NCBI GenBank assembly: GCA_019422065.1
Contig: JAHZEA010000002.1
Span: 119,850 to 183,849, forward strand
Reading direction: 5' to 3'
Length of the DNA stretch: 64,000 nucleotides
Source of the DNA: Lachnospiraceae bacterium
Lineage (GTDB): Bacteria > Bacillota > Clostridia > Lachnospirales > Anaerotignaceae
Part shown: positions 1-7,540 of the stretch, in pieces
How positions within the stretch are numbered: position 1 is the stretch's first letter
How the letters are laid out: the number at the start of each line of letters is the position of its first letter
Notes under the pieces: generated by a model
What the model was told of the DNA's origin: nothing
The model's input: only the letters and a program-made list of their open reading frames with translations
The model's database searches: none
Translations under genes and position numbers: made by a program

Positions 1-26
1 CTTTGTTTTGTTTTGATAGTATACAT
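1..26 (-). CDS. Start of a gene running off the left edge (possible queuosine-precursor gene)
   Basis: Only the first eight codons are in the window (MYTIKTKQ). The ATG at 26-24 is preceded by a strong site, GGAAAGGAGT (41-32), with a good gap, which is why I call a start here. The product cannot be identified from eight residues. The upstream leader looks like a preQ1-I riboswitch followed by an intrinsic terminator, so a queuosine/preQ1 biosynthesis or transport gene is the natural inference. It has its own promoter downstream of the GH3 gene, so it need not depend on GH3 transcription. Confidence 0.5.
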
Positions 27-44
27 TTTTTACTCCTTTCCGTA

Positions 45-73
45 ACAAAAAAGCTCCGAAAATAATTCGGAGC
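45..73 (-). terminator. Intrinsic terminator in leader of the left-edge gene
   Basis: The stem GCTCCGAA/TTCGGAGC (53-60 with 66-73) has a 5-nt loop and is followed on the minus strand by six T residues. It sits only about 4 nt before the ribosome-binding site of the left-edge gene. Termination here would switch that gene off, as expected of a riboswitch expression platform. It could also simply end GH3 transcripts. Confidence 0.75.
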
Positions 74-98
74 GGAATAAAAATCGTTTTGTATTCAG

Positions 99-141
99 CC
101 CTGGTTTTATTTATAGACAGGATGGTACAAACGAACTGTCT
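99..141 (-). promoter_or_regulatory. preQ1-I-like riboswitch aptamer
   Basis: On the minus strand a short P1 stem (AGACAG/CTGTCT, 141-136 with 120-115) encloses a loop starting TTCG and ending in an ACC...C segment, followed by the A-rich tail ATAAATAAAACCA. The tail AAAC can pair with loop GTTT, giving the H-type pseudoknot typical of class I preQ1 aptamers. It lies between a promoter (158-187) and an intrinsic terminator (53-73). The match was made by eye from known features of the class; a covariance-model hit has not been obtained. Confidence 0.55.
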
Positions 142-157
142 TATTTAATTAAAAACA

Positions 158-187
158 AGTATAACACCCTAAAAGGCAGTGCGTCAA
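158..187 (-). promoter_or_regulatory. Sigma-A-type promoter for the left-edge gene
   Basis: The minus strand carries TTGACG (187-182), an 18-nt spacer and TATACT (163-158), just after the GH3 stop codon at 195. Predicted transcripts start near 151, giving a leader of about 125 nt that contains the preQ1-like aptamer and the terminator. Confidence 0.55.
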
Positions 188-194
188 GGTAGCC

Positions 195-1859
195 TTAGGC
201 AAAACTATGGCCGTGGGCCATATGATTTATAAAAAATTCGGCCTTTTCGTCACTGTCTGCCACCCTTACCGGCTTAAGCTGGTTTACGGAAACACCTTTT
301 TTACTCATCATTTTAACATAATCGCTGTATGAACCTTGCTGTAAAGGCACAAGTACAAGACTTTGAAGCTTTCCAAGACGTATTTTTTCGGCATAAGATG
401 AGTTAAAGCCACAGAGTATGTTTTCTATAACCAAAGAATATTTTTCGGCGTTTTCTGCTGATATTTCTTTTTCGTACTCGGCAAAAACCACATACCTGCC
501 CGGGGATGAATTTTTATCGGCATAAACTGTATATTCCTTGGTTTTAACACCTGTTTCCTTTTCAAAATTAATAATAACATCCTTCATTGTGCTGTCGTTT
601 GTTTTTTCCCCGGCAATATTAAGCACCTGATTAAGCCTGTAAACAAAACGTATTTTAGGCAGTTTATTATAAAAGCCCGTTACTTCCACAATATCCATCA
701 TTTGGTAGCGGTAAAAGCCCGATAAATTGGTTATTATAAACTCATAACGTCTGCCTTTAACTACTTTATCCAGCGTAACAATTTCGCCTGTTTTAATGTC
801 TTTAAACTCATAAAACGCGCTGAAAGGTATAAGCACCATTTCGTCGCTTTCAGACTCTACAGGGCAGGCAAATATACCTTCTGACGCTGAAAAAACACTG
901 TAATGCACTTTTATGCCGCCTAAAAAGAACCTTAGCCTTTCGGTATATATTTTAAAGCTTTCACTGCCTATACCGAATACAAAAGCCACATTAGGCCAAA
1001 TACGTTTTATAATGCCTTCAAAACCTTTGCGGCATTCTTTTTCTATTTCTTCTGCTCTTTTAGGCATTTTTTCAAGTGTCAGCTCATTTCTTACACTTTC
1101 CGGCACATTTACTTTTTTGTTAATTGTGCCGTTTTTTATATCCTCAACAAGCATTTGCCAGTTGTTTTCAAAATACCGCATTATATCATAAGCCGCTGTC
1201 ATAAATGTGCATGTAATATAAGACAAATCCCTTTCCATAAGGGCAAACCTTAAATGCATATACATAAAATCCATATCATGCTTTGGATAAGTAACACAAA
1301 GGGGTGTAGTATAAACATAGCTTTCGTAAGCTTTGTTTCTTTCACGTACTTTACCTGAAACGGCGCCGTATGTAAAGCCGTTTTCCTGTGTTTTAAAACG
1401 TATTTCAGTAAGTGAAACACCTCTGCCCTTAACCCAGTTTTCTTTTAATTCCCTATCCATTACAGCAAAGCAGGCACCATGGGTATAAAGTGCGAATAAA
1501 TCCGCCGCCTCACGGCACATAGGAACTTTTTTTGGCTTTCCGCTGCTGCCGGAGCTTAAAGCAAAATGCTCTATATCTCGGGATGTAATTATGTTTTTTT
1601 CGCCGTTTTCAATTCGGCTTATATATTCCTCATAATCGCTGTAAGTGCTTAAAGGCACTCTTTTTTGATACTCATCAACAGTTGTAATTGTATCAAAACC
1701 GTATTTTTTTCCAAATTCGGTATTTTTATTTTCCTGCAAAAGTTTAAAAAGCAGTTTTTCATTTACATCATAGCCTTCATAAGAAGCATTTAAAAGCGCC
1801 TCTAATCCTTTATTGCCTTTTTCTATTGTTTTATTTAAAATTTCTTCTGTCGCAGTCAA
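195..1859 (-). CDS. GH3-family acyl-acid-amide synthetase
   Basis: The 554-residue protein belongs to the GH3 (auxin-responsive promoter) family of adenylate-forming enzymes. Plant members adenylate a carboxylic acid and transfer the acyl group to an amino acid; bacterial substrates are mostly unknown. The phosphate-binding motif LSSGSSGKPKKVP lies near residues 101-113, and the stretch GFYRYQMMDIVEV marks the C-terminal part of the nucleotide site. No signal peptide is visible, so it should be cytosolic. I chose the TTG at 1859 because AAAAGGAG ends 9 nt before it; the TTG at 1868 would abut the Shine-Dalgarno sequence. It is divergent from an ATP-grasp ligase gene, and a 12-bp palindrome lies between them. 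Family assignment is good; the substrate is unknown. Confidence 0.85.
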   Translation of the reverse strand: MTATEEILNKTIEKGNKGLEALLNASYEGYDVNEKLLFKLLQENKNTEFGKKYGFDTITTVDEYQKRVPLSTYSDYEEYISRIENGEKNIITSRDIEHFALSSGSSGKPKKVPMCREAADLFALYTHGACFAVMDRELKENWVKGRGVSLTEIRFKTQENGFTYGAVSGKVRERNKAYESYVYTTPLCVTYPKHDMDFMYMHLRFALMERDLSYITCTFMTAAYDIMRYFENNWQMLVEDIKNGTINKKVNVPESVRNELTLEKMPKRAEEIEKECRKGFEGIIKRIWPNVAFVFGIGSESFKIYTERLRFFLGGIKVHYSVFSASEGIFACPVESESDEMVLIPFSAFYEFKDIKTGEIVTLDKVVKGRRYEFIITNLSGFYRYQMMDIVEVTGFYNKLPKIRFVYRLNQVLNIAGEKTNDSTMKDVIINFEKETGVKTKEYTVYADKNSSPGRYVVFAEYEKEISAENAEKYSLVIENILCGFNSSYAEKIRLGKLQSLVLVPLQQGSYSDYVKMMSKKGVSVNQLKPVRVADSDEKAEFFINHMAHGHSFA

Positions 1860-1882
1860 TATAAGCAACTCCTTTTGCGATT

Positions 1883-1911
1883 ATAATACAATACAGATTT
1901 ACCCTTTGCAA
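1883..1911 (-). promoter_or_regulatory. Promoter of the GH3 gene
   Basis: The minus strand has TTGCAA (1911-1906), a 17-nt spacer and TATTAT (1888-1883), followed about 10 nt later by the ribosome-binding region of the GH3 gene. Confidence 0.5.
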
Positions 1912-1923
1912 CGGAAAATATAT

Positions 1924-1935
1924 ATTGTATACAAT
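1924..1935. promoter_or_regulatory. Perfect 12-bp palindrome ATTGTATACAAT, FCD-GntR-type operator candidate
   Basis: The palindrome ATTGTATACAAT lies in the divergent GH3/ATP-grasp intergenic region, about 54 bp before the predicted GH3 start point. It fits the TNGTATACNA pattern reported for many FCD-subfamily GntR regulators. A second fit occurs in the promoter of the GntR gene near 5.26 kb, so that regulator or its paralogue may act here. Confidence 0.5.
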
Positions 1936-1993
1936 TTAGAACTTTACTGTCTGTTTCATAATGATAAAATCATATTATAAATGGAGGTTAACT

Positions 1994-2902
1994 ATGGAAA
2001 TTTATCTGCTCTTAGGCGAAAAAAGCGCCGCTCTTAAAGACATAGACATTTTCTGCGATGCCTTTGAGAAAAACGGTATTAAACTAAAAAAAGTAATGAC
2101 AGACACAATAGATATTTCATATCCATTTAATGGACAAATATCATTAAATGGACAAAAATGCCCTTTGCCTGATGCCGTTATATCAGCATATTTCGGCAAC
2201 ATAAATGATTACAACTTATATGTTACAAGATACTTTGAGAGTATGGGTGTTTTATGCATAAATACCGCCGACTGCATAATTGACGCCCGTGACAAATTAA
2301 AGGCTATGCTTAAAATAAGCCAAAATTTGCCTGATATTAAAATACCAGACTCACTGCTTTTAAGCCCAAACACAACAACGGAATTTATAAAAGAAAAAAT
2401 GTCTTTTCCATGCATAATTAAAATACTTAACGGCAGCAAAGGCATAGGCGTTGAGCTTTGCCAAAATGCGGAAGACGCCATTAAAAAATCAAATGAATTT
2501 AAAGAAAAATACGGCGACAGTGCAATGCTTCAAAAATATATAAGCTTTTCAAAAGGCCGCGACATACGTTTTATAATCTGCGGCGGAAAGTATATAGTTT
2601 CTTTTATACGCCAAAACAGCCAAAGCTTTTTATCTAATGTGGCAAAAGGCGGGGAAATAATTCCTTATACCCCTAAAGACGAAGAAATAAAAGCCGCCGA
2701 AAGCATAGCAGCACTGCTTAATATTAATTTGGGAAGTGTTGACTTTTTGACCGATAAAAACGGTGAACTTGTATTCTGCGAGGCAAACGCCATGCCCGGC
2801 CTTAACTACACACAAGCCTTTATAAAAGCCGGCCTTGAGAATCCTCTTAACTCTATAGTTAAAAACATCAAAAACCAAATAAATACTATAAAAAAATACT
2901 AA
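1994..2902 (+). CDS. ATP-grasp ligase, RimK/D-Ala-D-Ala-ligase-like
   Basis: The 302-residue ATP-grasp protein would form an amide bond between a carboxylate, activated as acyl phosphate, and an amine. Visible elements are a small N-terminal domain, the ATP-binding loop KILNGSKGIGVELC (about residues 145-158), the arginine-containing segment GRDIRFIICGGKYI, and the metal-binding end EANAMPG. The pattern is closest to RimK-type glutamate ligases, but D-Ala-D-Ala-ligase-like activity cannot be excluded. The ATG at 1994 follows GGAGG by 6 nt; the upstream in-frame ATG at 1961 has no ribosome site. It is divergent from the GH3 gene, so both neighbours are amide-forming ligases. Confidence 0.8.
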   Translation: MEIYLLLGEKSAALKDIDIFCDAFEKNGIKLKKVMTDTIDISYPFNGQISLNGQKCPLPDAVISAYFGNINDYNLYVTRYFESMGVLCINTADCIIDARDKLKAMLKISQNLPDIKIPDSLLLSPNTTTEFIKEKMSFPCIIKILNGSKGIGVELCQNAEDAIKKSNEFKEKYGDSAMLQKYISFSKGRDIRFIICGGKYIVSFIRQNSQSFLSNVAKGGEIIPYTPKDEEIKAAESIAALLNINLGSVDFLTDKNGELVFCEANAMPGLNYTQAFIKAGLENPLNSIVKNIKNQINTIKKY

Positions 2903-2905
2903 AAA

Positions 2906-2948
2906 ATCGGGTTTAAAGTTTATCGCTTTAAACCCGATAATTTTTTTT
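2906..2948. terminator. Bidirectional intrinsic terminator
   Basis: The 13-bp stem ATCGGGTTTAAAG/CTTTAAACCCGAT (2906-2918 with 2926-2938) has T-tracts on both sides. It ends the ATP-grasp gene on the plus strand and the small membrane-protein gene on the minus strand. Confidence 0.85.
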
Positions 2949-2963
2949 CACAAATACTTAAAA

Positions 2964-3164
2964 TTATAAACCGCCGTTAAGAAGTATATTGTTATATACA
3001 ACCTGTATGCCGTAAACAATGCAGAAAAGCATTATCGCCCACCAAATAGCTGTTTTAGGTTCTTTTTCGTTTTTATTTACTTTATATTTATTATATTTTT
3101 CGCGGTTTTCCTCATTTACTCTATTGTTATATAAATTCATTCTTTTAAATTCTTTATCATCCAT
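2964..3164 (-). CDS. Small single-pass membrane protein, unknown function
   Basis: The 66-residue protein has a very polar, lysine- and asparagine-rich N-terminal half followed by one hydrophobic helix (about residues 38-62, including IWWAIMLFCIVYGI). The likely topology is an intracellular N-terminus with a C-terminal anchor. The ATG at 3164 follows a GGAGGGG site by 6 nt; a longer upstream reading has no ribosome site and is rejected. It stands alone between two terminators, so it is a monocistronic gene. I do not recognise the family. Confidence 0.6.
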   Translation of the reverse strand: MDDKEFKRMNLYNNRVNEENREKYNKYKVNKNEKEPKTAIWWAIMLFCIVYGIQVVYNNILLNGGL

Positions 3165-3256
3165 TAAATATCCCCTCCAACACACACAAACAACTTCCAC
3201 TAATATTATTTTACATAACACCGTATGAAAAGTCAATTTATTTATAAAACGCAAAC

Positions 3257-3281
3257 AAAGCCGTGAAAAAATCACGGCTTT
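3257..3281 (-). terminator. Intrinsic terminator after the enolase-superfamily gene
   Basis: The stem AAAGCCGTGA/TCACGGCTTT (3257-3266 with 3272-3281) lies 24 nt past the stop of the dehydratase gene and is followed on the minus strand by a T-rich stretch. Confidence 0.65.
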
Positions 3282-3304
3282 ATAAATAATATACTTATTT
3301 AGTT

Positions 3305-4522
3305 TTATGCTTGTATAACACCAGCCTTGTCATCTCCCGGTGACTGTGCCCAAGGGTCGCCAGTTACAGCAAACATCTGGTCATGGCGTGCCTGTTTAGT
3401 AATTGTATGTATTGTATCTTTGGCATTATAAACCTCATCTTTTAAATTAATACCAAGACCCGGTCTGTCGCTTAAATAAATATGTCCGTCGCGTATATCA
3501 ACTCCGTTATCTGTTATATCAAATGTTTTATAAAGTGAGCGCACTGTTTCGATACCATTTGTGTTAGGACAGCTTATCATAAGATGTGCAACAACCATAG
3601 TCATAACAGGCGAACCGCAGTTATGCGTTGTAACAGGCAAATGATAAGCATCAGCCATGCCGGCTATTTTTTTACACTCTGTAATTCCGCCGCAGTAGCT
3701 TACATCAAACATAGCAATATCACAGGCGTCTTTTTCAAACAACTCTCTAAACTGGTATTTAGTAACAAGCCTCTCGCTGGCAAGTATAGGAAGCTTTGTT
3801 TTTTTCCTTAAATTTGCAAAGCATGTTATATTATCAACTGGTATAGGGTCCTCAAACCACATAGGGTCGTACTGCTCTACTTCCTCTGCCACACGCACAG
3901 CCATTGGCAAATTCCATCTGGAGTGGCACTCAAGAGCTATTTCCATTTTGTCCCCTACGGCGTCACGTATTTTCTTAAACGGCAGAAGGCCGCGGCGTAT
4001 ATCCTCTCTTGTTACATACTGGCCGTTATATTTAGTTGAAAGGCTGTCTAAAGGCCAAATCTTCATAGCTGTAATGCCGCTTTTTAAAAGGTCTTTTGCC
4101 AGCTCTCCGGCATCTTCCATAAACCACTCTCTATCTCTTATGTTTCCGTAACTAATACATGTGTTATATACTTTAAGGCTTTCCTGTGTTTTGCCGCCTA
4201 AAAGGTTATAAACCGGCATGTTTGCGGCTTTTCCCTTTATATCCCAAAGCGCCATATCTATAGCGCCCATGGCACGCATTTCAGCACCCATGTAACCGGT
4301 GTAATTGGCACTGTCATACATCATAGCCCAAAGCTTTTCGTTATTTAAAGGATTTTCACCTAAAATTATTTCGGCACAGAAATTATGTACCGCTGTTTTT
4401 GTAAGCTCAACTTTGTCTGTAGCCTCGCCTATACCCGTTATGCCTTCATCGGTATGTACCATAACCCATAAATGCCTTGGATGTGCCGGAAGCTGAATTG
4501 TTTCAACAGCCGTAATTTTCAT
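3305..4522 (-). CDS. Mandelate racemase/galactonate dehydratase-like enolase-superfamily enzyme
   Basis: The 405-residue protein has the capping domain (residues 1-120) and TIM-barrel of the mandelate racemase subgroup. These enzymes abstract a proton alpha to a carboxylate with Mg2+, usually dehydrating a sugar acid. Visible catalytic elements are MKIWP (lysine strand), ALECHSRW (metal ligand with the following His in the position of the acid of galactonate/mannonate dehydratases), WFEDPI and ILASERL (metal glutamates), FDVSYCGGITE and THNCGSPV (Asp/His dyad). GGAGG lies 7-8 nt before the ATG. It is 65 nt downstream of an FCD-type GntR gene and probably co-transcribed. The exact sugar acid cannot be named. 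Confidence 0.85.
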   Translation of the reverse strand: MKITAVETIQLPAHPRHLWVMVHTDEGITGIGEATDKVELTKTAVHNFCAEIILGENPLNNEKLWAMMYDSANYTGYMGAEMRAMGAIDMALWDIKGKAANMPVYNLLGGKTQESLKVYNTCISYGNIRDREWFMEDAGELAKDLLKSGITAMKIWPLDSLSTKYNGQYVTREDIRRGLLPFKKIRDAVGDKMEIALECHSRWNLPMAVRVAEEVEQYDPMWFEDPIPVDNITCFANLRKKTKLPILASERLVTKYQFRELFEKDACDIAMFDVSYCGGITECKKIAGMADAYHLPVTTHNCGSPVMTMVVAHLMISCPNTNGIETVRSLYKTFDITDNGVDIRDGHIYLSDRPGLGINLKDEVYNAKDTIHTITKQARHDQMFAVTGDPWAQSPGDDKAGVIQA

Positions 4523-4587
4523 TTAAACTCCTCCTTTAATAACTTTATAACACTATATATTTTTACAGTTTTATTAAATTCTGTCTC

Positions 4588-5241
4588 TTATTTTATGCCT
4601 TTTAAAATTTCCTCACAGCTTAAAAGATGTTCTTTTATATTTAAGAATGCCTTTTTAGCGTTTCCGCTTTTTATAGCTTCATATATTTTTAAATGTTCTT
4701 TGTGTGTTTGTATAATTCTGTCTTTTTTATAAAAAGACTGAAGGCCTATACGGCTTATCTGGTTTCTTAAATTAACTATTGATTCTTTCATTCTGCTGTT
4801 GCCGCAAAAATCAATAATTGCCAAATGAAAGCCCAAATCGTTTTTTATAAATTCTTCCTGTATGCCTTCTTTATTAAGCATTTCTTCTTCACTATCCAAA
4901 AAAGAGCGCATGCTCTGGCAAAGCTCCTGACCTTCCTGTGATGTTATATTTTCGGCGGCATAAAGAGCGCAAAAACCTTCTATAGCCATTCGCATTTGAA
5001 GTATTTCGTGCATCTCATTTTGGGAAATTTCTTTAACCTTAATTCCTTTATTTGACTGTATTACAATATAGCCTTCTTTTTGAAGCTGAAGTATTGCTTC
5101 CCTTACAGGTGTTCTTGAAATTCCCATTATTTCGGCAAAATGTCTTTCAGAATATACCTTAGATGGTTCAAGCTGATTATTAACTATTAAATTAAGCAGG
5201 TATTCATAGGCCTGTTCTTTAAATGTAGATTTTACAAACAT
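4588..5241 (-). CDS. GntR/FadR-type (FCD) transcriptional regulator of the dehydratase operon
   Basis: The 217-residue repressor-like protein has an N-terminal winged helix (about 1-70, motif FAEIMGISRTPVREAILQLQ) and a C-terminal all-helical FCD ligand domain, typically binding a small carboxylate through metal-bound His residues. The ATG at 5241 follows GGAGGGG; an earlier in-frame start would lie inside the promoter. The promoter overlaps a TAGTATACCA site nested in an ACTGGT/ACCAGT dyad, which predicts autoregulation. The downstream enolase-family enzyme suggests the effector is its substrate or product. A paralogue lies at 5436-6086. Confidence 0.9.
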   Translation of the reverse strand: MFVKSTFKEQAYEYLLNLIVNNQLEPSKVYSERHFAEIMGISRTPVREAILQLQKEGYIVIQSNKGIKVKEISQNEMHEILQMRMAIEGFCALYAAENITSQEGQELCQSMRSFLDSEEEMLNKEGIQEEFIKNDLGFHLAIIDFCGNSRMKESIVNLRNQISRIGLQSFYKKDRIIQTHKEHLKIYEAIKSGNAKKAFLNIKEHLLSCEEILKGIK

Positions 5242-5253
5242 AATACCCCTCCT

Positions 5254-5292
5254 ACTGGTGTGTAGTATACCAGTTTTATGTATAATTGGCAA
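5254..5292 (-). promoter_or_regulatory. Promoter with overlapping GntR operator
   Basis: The minus strand has TTGCCA (5292-5287), a 17-nt spacer and TATACT (5269-5264). The -10 box lies inside TGGTATACTA (5272-5263), a match to the FCD-GntR consensus TNGTATACNA, and within the larger inverted repeat ACTGGT...ACCAGT (5254-5259 with 5269-5274). Repressor binding would occlude the -10. Confidence 0.7.
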
Positions 5293-5392
5293 TATGATTT
5301 ATTTACAAAAATACTGTGTTAAATTTATTTATAAATACAGTAATCAATGTTTGTAATATACAAATCAGCTACTACACGTAACATGTAATAAC

Positions 5393-5434
5393 AAAAAACG
5401 CATTTATCAGCTTTATACTAATAATGCGTTTTTT
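5393..5434 (-). terminator. Intrinsic terminator after the second GntR gene
   Basis: The stem AAAAAACGCATT/AATGCGTTTTTT (5393-5404 with 5423-5434) has an 18-nt loop and directly follows the stop codon at 5436 on the minus strand. The A-rich 5' arm also makes it work in the other direction. Confidence 0.75.
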
Positions 5435-5435
5435 A

Positions 5436-6086
5436 TTAAAGTTTATCTAATACTTCACGGTATTTATCAAGGTGTGCTTCAAGAGCCATATAAATATCAT
5501 TTCTTGTACCGCTCTTTATTGCCTCATAAATTTCCATGTGCTCTTTATAAGCATTTGTTATAGTACCGCCTATTGAAAACGTTTTAACGCCTATGCGGTC
5601 TATTCTGTTTCGCATATCATTAAATATATTCAGCATTTGACTGTTATTTACATAGCTTACAATAGCCAAATGAAAATTAAAATCCCACTTCATAAATTCC
5701 TGTGATGTGGCAGAGCTTTCAATAAGCTGTTTTTCTTGAACAAGATAAGATTTAAGTGTCTGCACAAGGTCGCGCCACTTTTGACTTCCGGCTGTATCAA
5801 CGGCATACATACCGCAAAAACCCTCTATTGCCATTCTTACCTGAAGATATTCGTCTATATCTTTGCCGCTGTATTCACGCAACATAAAGCCTTTATTTGG
5901 TTTTATGGTAACAAAATCTTCATGGGCAAGCTGAAGCACTGCTTCTCTTACAGGCGTACGGGAAATATTAAGCATTTCAGCAAAGCCCTGTTCTGTATAA
6001 ATTTCATCTGCCTTAAGTTTGCCGTCTATAATTTGTTTTTTCAGGTAATTATACGCCTGCATTTTAAGCGTTATTCTTTCAATCAA
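5436..6086 (-). CDS. Second GntR/FadR-type (FCD) regulator, paralogue
   Basis: The 216-residue protein closely parallels the GntR at 4588-5241 (shared motifs SRTPVREAVLQL, VRMAIEGFCGMYA and a matching C-terminus ending in a helix before the stop), so the pair arose by duplication or belongs to one subfamily. It has the winged helix and an FCD effector domain. The start is a TTG at 6086, which follows GGAGAGG by about 6 nt; no ATG fits. It lies 35 nt downstream of coaBC, with no obvious promoter or operator in the gap, so it is probably transcribed with coaBC. Its targets are not evident. Confidence 0.85.
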   Translation of the reverse strand: MIERITLKMQAYNYLKKQIIDGKLKADEIYTEQGFAEMLNISRTPVREAVLQLAHEDFVTIKPNKGFMLREYSGKDIDEYLQVRMAIEGFCGMYAVDTAGSQKWRDLVQTLKSYLVQEKQLIESSATSQEFMKWDFNFHLAIVSYVNNSQMLNIFNDMRNRIDRIGVKTFSIGGTITNAYKEHMEIYEAIKSGTRNDIYMALEAHLDKYREVLDKL

Positions 6087-6121
6087 AGTAACCTCTCCTT
6101 TTAAACTTCAGCAAATAATAA

Positions 6122-7321
6122 TTAACTGCGTCCAAACCGCTTAAGTATAAATGTCAAAATCTCGTTTGACACACCTTCTTTTGACATTTTTTCCAGCTGA
6201 AGCATTTCATCATTTGTAATTATTGTAACTATATTTGTGTCAGTACCAAAACCGGCACCTGCCTGTTTAAGGTTATTTGCCACTATCATATCAATATTTT
6301 TTTTGTTTATTTTGGCCCTGCTGTTTTCTATCATGTTTTGGGTTTCCATTGAAAAGCCGCATATAAACTGGCCGTCACGCCTGTTTTCGCCCATATATTT
6401 TATAATATCCGGGTTTCTGGTAAGCTCTATATTCATGTCGTCGTCTTTTTTCTTTATTTTCTCATCAGAAGCATGCGAAGGCTTATAGTCTGCCACAGCG
6501 GCGGCTTTAATTATAATATCGTAATCTTTAAATCTTGATTTAAAGACATCGAACATATCCTGAGCACTTGTAACGCTTATATTTTCGGCAAACCTAACCG
6601 GCGGAAGACTTGTCTTTCCGCTTACAAGTGTTACATCAGCCCCACGGCGCACAGCCGCCTTAGCAAGCTCATAGCCCATTTTGCCAGTTGAATGATTTGT
6701 AATATATCTTACCGGGTCTATAGCTTCCTGCGTAGGTCCGGCGCTTACTATAACTTTAAGGCCTGCCATATCTTTTTTATAAGCCGCTTCTTTTAATACA
6801 TAATCAACAAGTTCTTCTTCCGGCGGCATTTTGCCTTCTCCATTATCACCGCAGGCAAGATAACCGCTTGCTGGTGTTATAACTTCATAGCCGAAGCGTT
6901 TGAGTTTTGAAATATTATCCTGAACAATAGCATTTCTATACATTGCCGTATTCATAGCCGGAGCTATTATAACCTTGCATGTGCAGGCCATAACAGTTGT
7001 TGTAAGCATATCATCGGCAATGCCGTTTGCTATTTTGCCTATTACATTTGCCGTAGCCGGAGATATAAGGCATACATCAGCCTTTTTAGCTAAAGCCACA
7101 TGTGCTACATTAAACTGAAAATTTCTGTCAAAAGTATCTACAATACATTTATGTGATGTAAGAGTTTCAAAAGTAATTGGGTTAATGAAATTAACCGCAT
7201 TTTTAGTCATTATAACATATACATCGGCATGCTGTTTAATAAGCATGCTGACACAGTTAGCCATTTTATATGAAGCTATTCCGCCTGTTACGCAAACAAG
7301 CACAGTTTTGCCTTTAAGCAT
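6122..7321 (-). CDS. coaBC: Bifunctional phosphopantothenoylcysteine decarboxylase / phosphopantothenate-cysteine ligase
   Basis: The 399-residue CoaBC (Dfp) catalyses two steps of coenzyme A synthesis: condensing 4'-phosphopantothenate with cysteine and decarboxylating the product to 4'-phosphopantetheine. The N-terminal flavoprotein (CoaC, about 1-180) shows the active-site His in FNVAHVALAKKA, the PAMNTAMY motif and the substrate flap PASGYLACGDNGEGKMP. The C-terminal CoaB domain shows SAGPTQEAIDPVRYITN and the HSTGKMG motif. Length is normal for the fused enzyme. The ATG follows an AGGGATGG site. A GntR gene follows within 35 nt, an unusual partner for a housekeeping gene. Confidence 0.97.
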   Translation of the reverse strand: MLKGKTVLVCVTGGIASYKMANCVSMLIKQHADVYVIMTKNAVNFINPITFETLTSHKCIVDTFDRNFQFNVAHVALAKKADVCLISPATANVIGKIANGIADDMLTTTVMACTCKVIIAPAMNTAMYRNAIVQDNISKLKRFGYEVITPASGYLACGDNGEGKMPPEEELVDYVLKEAAYKKDMAGLKVIVSAGPTQEAIDPVRYITNHSTGKMGYELAKAAVRRGADVTLVSGKTSLPPVRFAENISVTSAQDMFDVFKSRFKDYDIIIKAAAVADYKPSHASDEKIKKKDDDMNIELTRNPDIIKYMGENRRDGQFICGFSMETQNMIENSRAKINKKNIDMIVANNLKQAGAGFGTDTNIVTIITNDEMLQLEKMSKEGVSNEILTFILKRFGRS

Positions 7322-7473
7322 ACAACCATCCCTAACTCAAAAATTTCAACAGTAATCATACTTTATCGAATAATTATACCAAAACCTTACTTAATTATCT
7401 ATAGAAAATATTATATATTGCAAAAAAACATATAATATAAGCCTATTTGGCATATTAACATAATAAATAGTAC

Positions 7474-7519
7474 AAAAAAATAACGGTATAAACCATTAAA
7501 TTCTTAGTTTATACCGTTA
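7474..7519 (-). terminator. Intrinsic terminator of the MacAB/TolC-like operon
   Basis: The perfect 13-bp stem TAACGGTATAAAC/GTTTATACCGTTA (7481-7493 with 7507-7519) is followed on the minus strand by seven T residues. It lies 21 nt past the stop of the TolC-family gene. The remaining gap to coaBC (about 7322-7473) is AT-rich and holds only the coaBC upstream region, with a possible TATAAT (on the minus strand) near 7380. Confidence 0.85.
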
Positions 7520-7540
7520 AATTTATTTTATGTAATTGTC

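Noticed and set aside
18..23. GTATAC near the left edge as another GntR operator
   Set aside because: It lies inside the start region of the left-edge gene and lacks the outer T and A of the consensus; other GTATAC copies (33278, 36095, 44775 regions) are inside coding sequence.
913..1191. Plus-strand frame of 92 codons inside the GH3 gene
   Set aside because: No ribosome site; it is the antisense shadow of a well-supported gene with clear family motifs.
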